The translations under genes and the position numbers were made by a program. A stretch of DNA of 11,442 nucleotides from Turicibacter sp. (lineage in GTDB: Bacteria > Bacillota > Bacilli > MOL361 > Turicibacteraceae), in the NCBI GenBank assembly GCA_030531025.1, contig JAUMTV010000098.1, forward strand, positions 1 through 11,442, in the 5' to 3' direction. The notes under the pieces are model-generated. The model searched no databases. It was given only the letters and a program-made list of their open reading frames with translations, and was not told the DNA's origin. This document shows, one piece after another, positions 6,251-11,442 of the stretch (position 1 is the first letter of the stretch; the number at the start of each line of letters is the position of its first letter).

Positions 6251-7624
6251 ATGGCAAATACGAATTATGCTGAAGTAGCTAAGATTATTCTTGAAGCAAT
6301 TGGTGGAAAAGATAATGTAGCTAGCGCTGCACACTGTGCCACACGCTTACGTTTAGTTTTAAACGATGAGTCAAAAGTAAATAAAGCTGAAATTGAAAAA
6401 ATGGATATTGTTAAAGGTGTGTTCTCAACAGCGGGACAATTCCAAATTATTATTGGACAAGGAACAGTTAATCGCGTATACGCTGAATTAGCTGCACAAG
6501 CTGGAATTCAAGAAATGAGTACAGCAGATGTAAAAGATGCTGCAATGGATAAATTAAATCCATTCCAACGTTTCTGCCGTATGTTATCAAACATCTTCGT
6601 TCCAATTATTCCTGCAATCGTAGCTGCAGGTTTATTAATGGGAATTTTAGGAGTCGTTGATAAAGTTGGTTTAGGTCACTTAAAAGAAGAATGGTGGTTC
6701 ATGTTATTAGATATGTTCTCATCTGCAGCATTTAACTTCTTACCAATTTTAATCGCTATTTCTGCAGCAAAACAATTCAAATGTAACCCATACTTAGCAG
6801 CAACAATCGGGGGAATCATGATTCACCCTGCCTTACAAAATGCTTGGACATCAGGAACAGGATATGAAACAGTTAACGTATTAGGAATTATTGATATGCC
6901 TTTACTTGGATATCAAGGAACTGTCTTACCGATCTTAATTGTTATCTTTGTAATGTCTTACATTGAAAAATATACGCGTAAAATCGTGCCAAAAATGTTA
7001 GATATTTTATTAACACCATTAATTACTGTGTTATTAACTGGATTCTTAGCATTAGTTGTCATTGGACCAATCGCGAATACAGTAGGTTCAGCAATTTCAA
7101 CATTCTTTACATATGCATTAAATAACTTCGGAATCTTTGCCGGATTATTATTAGGTGGATCATATTCATCAATCGTAATCACAGGAATTCACCACAGCTT
7201 CCATGCAGTTGAGTTAGAGTTAATTGGAAATACTGGATTCAACCCATTATTACCAATTTGGGCAATGGCAAACGTAGCACAAGGTGGTGCAGCTTTCGCT
7301 GTTTATTTCTTAACTAAAAATACAAAAACAAAAGCAATTGCTTTACCATCGGCAATTAGTTGTTTATTCGGTGTAACTGAAGCAGCAATCTTTGGTGTAA
7401 ACATGAAGTATGGTCGTCCATTTATTGGGGCTGCAATTGGTGGAGCTTTAGGTGGAGCATACATCGTATTCTCTAAAGTTGTATTTACAGCAGTTGGTGT
7501 AACAGGACTTCCAGCTTTAGCAATCGCTAAAACAGGAACAACTATGAACTACTTAATCGCTATGGCAATCGCGGTTGTAGGAGCATTCGTTGCAACATGG
7601 ATTCTTGGAGTTAAAGAAGACTAA
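6251..7624 (+). CDS. scrA: Sucrose-specific PTS permease, EIIBC component
   Basis: This 457-residue membrane permease takes up sucrose and releases it inside as sucrose-6-phosphate. The EIIB domain (about 5-85) holds the phosphorylated Cys29 in HCATRLRL. The EIIC domain (about 110-455) has roughly ten hydrophobic segments, the conserved GIHHSFH (312-318) and GVTEAAIFGV (374-383) with Glu377; the usual Pro of TEPA is Ala378. No EIIA domain is present, so phosphate must come from an EIIA-Glc protein encoded elsewhere. The ATG at 6251 follows GGAGGAG by 8 bases and gives the usual EIIB start; the in-frame TTG at 6188 is the -35 box and is not a start. Sucrose rather than trehalose or beta-glucoside specificity is inferred from the following fructokinase and sucrose-6-phosphate hydrolase. 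Codon use (many TTC, AAC, ATC) looks optimised for high expression. Confidence 0.93.
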   Translation: MANTNYAEVAKIILEAIGGKDNVASAAHCATRLRLVLNDESKVNKAEIEKMDIVKGVFSTAGQFQIIIGQGTVNRVYAELAAQAGIQEMSTADVKDAAMDKLNPFQRFCRMLSNIFVPIIPAIVAAGLLMGILGVVDKVGLGHLKEEWWFMLLDMFSSAAFNFLPILIAISAAKQFKCNPYLAATIGGIMIHPALQNAWTSGTGYETVNVLGIIDMPLLGYQGTVLPILIVIFVMSYIEKYTRKIVPKMLDILLTPLITVLLTGFLALVVIGPIANTVGSAISTFFTYALNNFGIFAGLLLGGSYSSIVITGIHHSFHAVELELIGNTGFNPLLPIWAMANVAQGGAAFAVYFLTKNTKTKAIALPSAISCLFGVTEAAIFGVNMKYGRPFIGAAIGGALGGAYIVFSKVVFTAVGVTGLPALAIAKTGTTMNYLIAMAIAVVGAFVATWILGVKED

Positions 7625-7641
7625 TTAAATAAATAAAAAAC

Positions 7642-7685
7642 CACAAAATGGATAATGGAGAATCTCTCCGTTATTCATTTTTGTG
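7642..7685 (+). terminator. Long hairpin between scrA and scrK, possible attenuator or processing site
   Basis: An approximately 20-bp stem (7642-7661 with 7665-7685), interrupted only by wobble pairs and one bulged base, has a tiny loop and a T-rich right arm. It lies 17 bases after the scrA stop and ends 28 bases before the scrK start. No promoter is evident before scrK, so partial read-through or 3' stabilisation of the scrA message is more likely than full termination. Confidence 0.55.
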
Positions 7686-7712
7686 TATTATAGGAAAAAG
7701 GAGAACGGTATC

Positions 7713-8681
7713 ATGAAAAAAGTTATTTCAATTGGAGAAGCATTAATCGATTTCATTCCACAACAAAAAGGAGTAGCGCTAAAAGACGTCGAAGGATTTT
7801 TACGTGTGCCAGGTGGAGCACCATTAAACGTTGCAGCAGCAGTTGCTAAATTAGGTGGAAAAGCACAAATGTTAACAAAATTAGGTGTAGATGGATTCGG
7901 AGATTCTATCTTAGAAGAAGTTAAGCCATTAGGTGTCGATGTTTCACGTGTAGGGCGTACAAATCAAGCTAATACAGCATTGGCATTCGTTTCTTTAAAA
8001 GAAGATGGAGAACGTGATTTCTCATTCTATCGCAATCCAAGTGCCGATATGTTATTAAGTGAAGATGAAATTCATGAAGAAGATTTTGAAAATGGATCAA
8101 TCTTACACTTCTGTTCTGTTAGCTTAATTGATGCACCGATTAAACAAGCTCATAAAAAAGCAATTGAGTATGCAACAAAATATAACGGAATCATCAGCTT
8201 TGACCCTAACGTTCGTTTACCATTATGGGAATCACCAGAAGCTTGCCGTCAAGCCATTTTAGAATTCTTACCTTTATCAAATATTGTTAAAATTAGTGAT
8301 GAAGAATTAGAATTCATTACTGGAATTAAAGATGAGCAAGAAGCATTAAAATCATTATTTGTTGGAAATGTAGAAGTTGTTATTTATACAAAAGGGACAA
8401 ATGGATCAGACTTCATTACAAAAGAACGTACAATTACAGTTCCATCATTTACAGTAAAAGCTGAAGATACAACAGGAGCAGGAGATTCATATATCGGATC
8501 GTTCTTATATCAAGTTGCTCAAACTGTTAATACGTTAGAAGAGTTAGTTCAATTAGATGAAGTAAAAGTTACTGAAATCATGACATTTAGTGCAGCAACG
8601 GCGGCATTAACAGTTTCTAAAAAAGGTGCTATTGCAGCATTACCTACAAAAGAAACAGTTATCGAAATGATGAATCGATAA
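7713..8681 (+). CDS. scrK: Fructokinase, PfkB (ribokinase) family
   Basis: This 322-residue cytosolic kinase phosphorylates the fructose freed by sucrose-6-phosphate hydrolase, giving fructose-6-phosphate with ATP. It starts with ISIGEALIDFIP (5-16), typical of bacterial fructokinases. It has the PfkB N-terminal signature around GGAPLNVAAAVAKLGG (34-49) and the C-terminal signature DTTGAGD (252-258), in which Asp258 is the catalytic base and the glycines form the anion hole. Length is normal for the family. AAAGGAGA 8 bases upstream selects the ATG at 7713; an upstream in-frame start inside the hairpin would add ten unlikely residues. It lies between scrA and scrB, 13 bases before the scrB ribosome binding region. 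The sugar specificity comes from context and from the fructokinase-like N-terminus; other PfkB sugar kinases look similar. Confidence 0.92.
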   Translation: MKKVISIGEALIDFIPQQKGVALKDVEGFLRVPGGAPLNVAAAVAKLGGKAQMLTKLGVDGFGDSILEEVKPLGVDVSRVGRTNQANTALAFVSLKEDGERDFSFYRNPSADMLLSEDEIHEEDFENGSILHFCSVSLIDAPIKQAHKKAIEYATKYNGIISFDPNVRLPLWESPEACRQAILEFLPLSNIVKISDEELEFITGIKDEQEALKSLFVGNVEVVIYTKGTNGSDFITKERTITVPSFTVKAEDTTGAGDSYIGSFLYQVAQTVNTLEELVQLDEVKVTEIMTFSAATAALTVSKKGAIAALPTKETVIEMMNR

Positions 8682-8700
8682 TTTTTAGGAGGATATGAGG

Positions 8701-10131
8701 ATGATGACAAAACAACAGTTTATTGATCAAATTGCTGCAGAAAAAGCGAAGCAGTTACCGATAGTTAATGGGGATGAGTGGCGTAATAAATTTCATATCA
8801 TGGCACCTATTGGTTGGATTAATGATCCAAATGGATTATGTTACTTTAAAGGGTTATATCATGTGTTTTATCAATATTCACCATTAGATGCTAAAGGTGG
8901 ATTAAAGTTCTGGGGACATTATACATCACCAGATATGGTGAACTGGACAGAGCACGAAGTAGCATTATTCCCTGATATCGCTGCTGATTTAGATGGTGTT
9001 TATTCAGGATCAGCTTTAATTCATAATGATGAGATGTATTTATTCTATACTGGAAATGTTAAACACAAAGGAGATCATGATTACATTTTAACAGGACGTG
9101 AACAAAATGTAATTATGGTTAAATCGACAGATGGATTTAATTTCTCTGAAAAACAAGTCTTATTAACAAATGAAGATTATCCTAAAAATATGGGATTACA
9201 TGTTCGTGATCCAAAAGTATGGGAAGAGGATGGTGTCTTCTACATGGTTTTAGGCGCACGTTCAATTGATGATAAAGGCTATGTGTTACTTTATAAATCA
9301 ACAAACTTAACAGATTGGGAATTATTAAGTGTCCCAGCTGGTGGATTAGATGATATGGGATACATGTGGGAGTGTCCTGATACATTCAAATTAGAAGGAA
9401 AAGATATCTTCATGTTCTCTCCACAAGGAATGGATGCTAAAGGATTAAAATATCATAATGTATATCAAAGTGGATATGCTGTTGGATCATTTGATGAATC
9501 AAAACAAGTTTTATCATTAGGTGAATTTGATGAATTAGATCGTGGGTTCGATTTTTATGCCCCACAAACCTTTAAAAATCATGATGGGCGTATTATTATG
9601 TATGGATGGGCTGGTGTTCCAGATGCTGTTGAACACGTTAATCCAACGATTGAAAAAGGATGGCAACACTGTTTAACGTTACCACGTGAATTAGTTTTAA
9701 AAGGTGAAAAAATTTATCAATTACCTGTTGAAGAATTAAAAGAGATGCGTAAAGATGAAACAGTAATTGAAGATATCACATTAGGTGAAAAACAAGTCTT
9801 TGAATTATTTGAAAATAATACTTATGAATTAAATTTAGATTTTAAAAATACAACGTCATTCGAAGTTTTATTCCGTGAAGATTGTAAGTTAACATGGAGC
9901 GAAGGAATCTTTACACTAGCTTTAGGAGAAAGTGGCTATGGACGTGATGAGCGTAGTGTTGAAATCAACTCAGTCTCAAATGTTTGCATCTACTCTGATA
10001 ACTCAATCTTAGAAGTTTATTTAAATGACGGTGAGGAAGTCTTCACATCACGTATTTATAACAAAGCATTAGACAAAAAGTTATCATTAGCAGGAACAGG
10101 TCAAGTGACATTAACAAAATGGTCATTATAA
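8701..10131 (+). CDS. scrB: Sucrose-6-phosphate hydrolase (GH32)
   Basis: This 476-residue cytosolic enzyme splits sucrose-6-phosphate into glucose-6-phosphate and fructose. The five-bladed beta-propeller carries the three GH32 acidic motifs: WINDPNG (39-45) with nucleophile Asp42, RDP (169-171) with transition-state stabiliser Asp170, and WECPD (223-227) with acid/base Glu224. FWGHYTSPDMVNW near 70-82 is also typical. The C-terminal third (about 350-476) is the beta-sandwich domain. No signal peptide is present, which agrees with an intracellular phosphorylated substrate and argues against a secreted invertase or levanase. Three in-frame ATGs lie at 8695, 8701 and 8704; AGGAGG at 8687-8692 gives 8-base spacing only for 8701. 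It is the last gene of scrAKB and is followed by a strong terminator. Confidence 0.95.
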   Translation: MMTKQQFIDQIAAEKAKQLPIVNGDEWRNKFHIMAPIGWINDPNGLCYFKGLYHVFYQYSPLDAKGGLKFWGHYTSPDMVNWTEHEVALFPDIAADLDGVYSGSALIHNDEMYLFYTGNVKHKGDHDYILTGREQNVIMVKSTDGFNFSEKQVLLTNEDYPKNMGLHVRDPKVWEEDGVFYMVLGARSIDDKGYVLLYKSTNLTDWELLSVPAGGLDDMGYMWECPDTFKLEGKDIFMFSPQGMDAKGLKYHNVYQSGYAVGSFDESKQVLSLGEFDELDRGFDFYAPQTFKNHDGRIIMYGWAGVPDAVEHVNPTIEKGWQHCLTLPRELVLKGEKIYQLPVEELKEMRKDETVIEDITLGEKQVFELFENNTYELNLDFKNTTSFEVLFREDCKLTWSEGIFTLALGESGYGRDERSVEINSVSNVCIYSDNSILEVYLNDGEEVFTSRIYNKALDKKLSLAGTGQVTLTKWSL

Positions 10132-10136
10132 AAAAC

Positions 10137-10170
10137 AAAGAGGATAATCGAGTTCGATTATCCTCTTTTT
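10137..10170. terminator. Strong terminator of the scr operon, usable from both sides
   Basis: A perfect 14-bp stem (10137-10150 with 10155-10168), loop AGTT and a T-run start 5 bases after the scrB stop. The A-rich left flank lets it also stop transcription coming from the minus strand. Confidence 0.92.
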
Positions 10171-10187
10171 ATGTTTATTTTTAATAG

Positions 10188-10430
10188 CTAGATTAGAAAA
10201 AGTCCACTCAAAATAAAAGCAACTATAACGATTGTCATGATTAATCCAATGAAGTAAATTATTTTCTTCTTTTTTAGGAGCAGTTTTAATAACATGAAAG
10301 AAAGGAGAAAAGTCTACGATTTCAGATAAGATTGTTAACGTAATTTCATATAGTAACTCACGAGTATTTCCAATAAACTGAGCATAATAAGCAACATCTA
10401 TATATAAACAGAAATAAAATCTACATTTAT
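10188..10430 (-). pseudogene. Decayed gene remnant, possibly Asp23/Gls24-like with a membrane segment
   Basis: Two minus-strand frames carry protein-like sequence that would need a frameshift to join. The first (about 10290-10430) reads LYIDVAYYAQF, then an amphipathic stretch TRELLYEITLTILSEIV and FHVI; this pattern faintly recalls the LYIxVxYG...VNVHV layout of Asp23/Gls24 envelope-stress proteins. In the neighbouring frame, from about 10280 down to a TAG at 10188-10190, a lysine cluster is followed by one clear membrane helix (IIYFIGLIMTIVIVAFILSG). Its upstream part is cut off by the hairpin repeat at 10431-10602, and the open frame continuing to 10470 takes its start codon from that repeat. 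No ribosome binding site was found. A remnant interrupted by the repeat is the simplest reading; the family assignment is weak. An intact 35-codon ORF (10188-10295, ATG start) is the alternative. Confidence 0.35.
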
Positions 10431-10602
10431 CACGACACACTAAATGTTTGATAGTTGTGCCGTGGGTCACCTACCATGCGAAGCATGTTTCCTCCATTAG
10501 TAGGGCTTGGGTCACCTAGCGATTATCAAAGATAATCTAATCCTCCTTTGCTAGGGCTTATAGGTTTTTTACGATGTAAAAAACTTATCTGGACTTATAT
10601 AG
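10431..10602. repeat. Modular hairpin repeat with tandem units and a terminal module (BOX-like architecture)
   Basis: Reading the plus strand, a left hairpin CACGACACAC/GTTGTGCCGTG (10431-10440 with 10454-10464, one mismatch) is followed by two core units and a terminal module. Each core unit begins GGGTCACCTA, has an inner hairpin, then CCTCC, and ends TAGGGCTT. Unit 1 (10464-10508) has inner stem CATGC/GCATG and outer stem CCTAC/GTAGG. Unit 2 (10509-10559) has inner stem GATTATC/GATAATC and outer stem CCTAGC/GCTAGG. The terminal module has stem GTTTTTTAC/GTAAAAAAC (10564-10572 with 10576-10584) and the 17-bp end sequence also found at 38-54. Stem sequences differ while pairing is kept. I know no element with this sequence; whether it acts as RNA or as a mobile DNA element is open. 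Confidence 0.75.
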
Positions 10603-10648
10603 TATCTTAAAAAAACGCTGTGTTAGATAAAAATGTTGAAAATATGCA

Positions 10649-10680
10649 AAAATAAAAAAGAGAATCTATCTCTTTTTTTA
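10649..10680. terminator. Bidirectional terminator after the small membrane protein gene
   Basis: The stem AAAAAAGAGA/TCTCTTTTTT with loop ATCTA directly follows the minus-strand stop codon at 10678-10680 and has A- and T-rich flanks on both sides. It separates this gene from the hairpin repeat at 10431-10602. The interval 10603-10648 shows nothing else. Confidence 0.75.
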
Positions 10681-10947
10681 TTTTTTTCTTATAACTCGGT
10701 AAATAATGTAGTTTACTCCTCCTAAAATGACTCCGTATACAATGATAGGAGTTAACGATGTTCCAACATTCAGACTATTATTGATGTTATCGTAAGTAAC
10801 AATCTGAATGATGCATAATGTAACAACAGTTAGTGCATTTAACACAATTGCAATCATAAAACCATTTTTCGGAGTATACTTTTTGGAAAATAGGAACTGT
10901 AAAACTAAAATACTTACTGCTATTATCAATATAATAGTGTTCATCAT
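10678..10947 (-). CDS. Small membrane protein of unknown function (three predicted TM helices)
   Basis: This 89-residue protein is not recognised. Three hydrophobic segments are visible: about 3-20 (NTIILIIAVSILVLQFLF), 29-50 (GFMIAIVLNALTVVTLCIIQIV) and 65-86 (LTPIIVYGVILGGVNYIIYRVI). A short basic loop SKKYTPKN lies between the first two, a polar Asn-rich loop precedes the third, and the C-terminus RKK is basic, suggesting it faces the cytosol. AGAGGTGA lies at good distance from the first of two adjacent ATGs, and a terminator follows directly, so it looks like a true monocistronic gene. Possible promoter elements on the minus strand are TTGATA (11002-11007) and TATAAT (10976-10981), but the spacer of 20 bp is long. 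It lies between the hairpin repeat and an insertion sequence, in an accessory region; no function can be inferred. Confidence 0.7.
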   Translation of the reverse strand: MMNTIILIIAVSILVLQFLFSKKYTPKNGFMIAIVLNALTVVTLCIIQIVTYDNINNSLNVGTSLTPIIVYGVILGGVNYIIYRVIRKK

Positions 10948-11068
10948 AATTTCACCTCTATACTATAGTTATATTATTATATTAGCATTTATTGGAATTT
11001 CTATCAATTATTCTATGTGTCTTATCTATATAGCGCAGTTCGTATTCTACAATCTTCAATATTTAATT

Positions 11069-11442
11069 CTAATTGAGTTGCTGCTGTTTGAAGCAGCATA
11101 TTTTTCCTTTTAAAATTTCTTTATCATCTTTAAAATATTCTAACCATTTCATCCAATAAAGATAATTGACTAAATACTTAGTAGATACCCCTTTAAATCG
11201 AGCCATCCAAAGTTTTAGACGACTATGAAAAGAATTGAGACGTTGAATGTTGTAAAAGTCATCTGTTCTACGTTTTCCACTCTCAATACGCTTATGCTCT
11301 AATCCAAAATCCTCAACAAATTTGATATAACTTTGGTGGCTATCCGTACACAAAATAGAGCCAACTTCAATCTGACCCTCTAATGCACGACTTAAATCAG
11401 AGCTCTTCATACGCCCCTTACAAATGAGCTCTGCATAGATAT
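11069..11442 (-). mobile_element. IS1595-family insertion sequence, 3' part of the transposase (runs off the window)
   Basis: The minus-strand frame is open from the window end to a stop at 11069, giving the last 124 residues of an ISXO2-like DDE transposase. Recognisable parts are a CKGRMKSSDL stretch, then LCTDSHQSYIKF with the second catalytic Asp, HKRIESGK, and the helix NSFHSRLKLWMARFKGVSTKYLVNYLYW that contains the conserved H-S-R-L-K and W region typical of IS1595 transposases. An internal ATG at 11408-11410 is not the start, because the frame continues upstream with ELICKGR. The zinc-ribbon N-terminal domain would lie beyond the window. The C-terminal part looks intact. The inverted repeat and target duplication could not be identified in 10948-11068. 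Confidence 0.88.
11079..11105 (+). terminator. Hairpin with T-run at the transposase 3' end
   Basis: The 7-bp stem TGCTGCT/AGCAGCA with a 6-base loop is followed by TATTTTT on the plus strand, inside the last codons of the transposase gene. It could stop outside transcription from entering the IS antisense, or be chance. Confidence 0.4.

Noticed and set aside
10399..10416. A left terminal inverted repeat of the hairpin element (TATATAAACAG against TATATAAGTCCAG)
   Set aside because: The match needs gaps and lies in AT-rich sequence inside the remnant gene, so it is not distinguishable from chance.
10464..10559. Tandem units might be a short CRISPR array
   Set aside because: There are only two units, the conserved blocks flank variable hairpins instead of unrelated spacers of fixed length, each variable part is a perfect inverted repeat, and no cas genes are present.
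10808..11113. Plus-strand open frame with hydrophobic translation
   Set aside because: It is antisense to the small membrane protein and the IS end, has no ribosome binding site, and its hydrophobicity mirrors the opposite strand.

Overview
The window reads as chromosomal DNA of a low-GC Gram-positive bacterium (Bacillota). The evidence is strongly AT-rich sequence, strong AGGAGG-type ribosome binding sites, intrinsic terminators after most transcription units, a LacI/CcpA-style PTS sugar operon and an IS1595-type transposase. A gut relative of Turicibacter or the Erysipelotrichia would fit, but that is a guess from overall character; nothing here fixes the genus.

Layout from left to right. 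(1) 1-54: the end of a structured repeat that continues outside the window. (2) 38-1780, minus strand: a two-gene operon of an MGDG-synthase/UgtP-type glycolipid glycosyltransferase followed 3 bp later by a membrane-anchored NodB-type deacetylase, whose last codons and stop lie in the repeat. Its promoter region carries a 22-bp palindrome and 11-bp-spaced repeats. (3) 2052-3263, plus: an M20-family amidohydrolase with its own terminator. (4) 3420-4355, plus: cysteine synthase. (5) 4392-4820, minus: an Hsp20 small heat-shock protein, convergent with cysK across a shared hairpin. (6) 4951-10131, plus: a sucrose locus scrR-scrA-scrK-scrB with operators, a candidate cre site, a consensus-hexamer promoter, an intercistronic hairpin and a strong terminator. 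(7) 10171-11442: an accessory stretch with a decayed minus-strand gene, a modular repeat built of hairpin units, a small membrane protein gene and the 3' part of an IS1595-family transposase that runs off the window.

How the genes work together. ScrA (EIIBC, no EIIA domain) imports and phosphorylates sucrose, ScrB cleaves sucrose-6-phosphate to glucose-6-phosphate and fructose, and ScrK phosphorylates the fructose. ScrR very probably represses scrAKB through two near-identical palindromes 96 bp apart, with a cre-like site between them for carbon catabolite control.

The least explained item is the modular repeat at 10431-10602, with a second, truncated copy at 1-54. It consists of tandem units of about 45-51 bp. 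In each unit the inner hairpin has a different sequence but pairs perfectly, the outer stem also co-varies, and a constant CCTCC (GGAGG on the other strand) lies between them; a terminal module ends in an identical 17-bp sequence. This is the pattern of a selected RNA or DNA structure, comparable in architecture to the BOX elements of pneumococcus but with no sequence match that I recognise.
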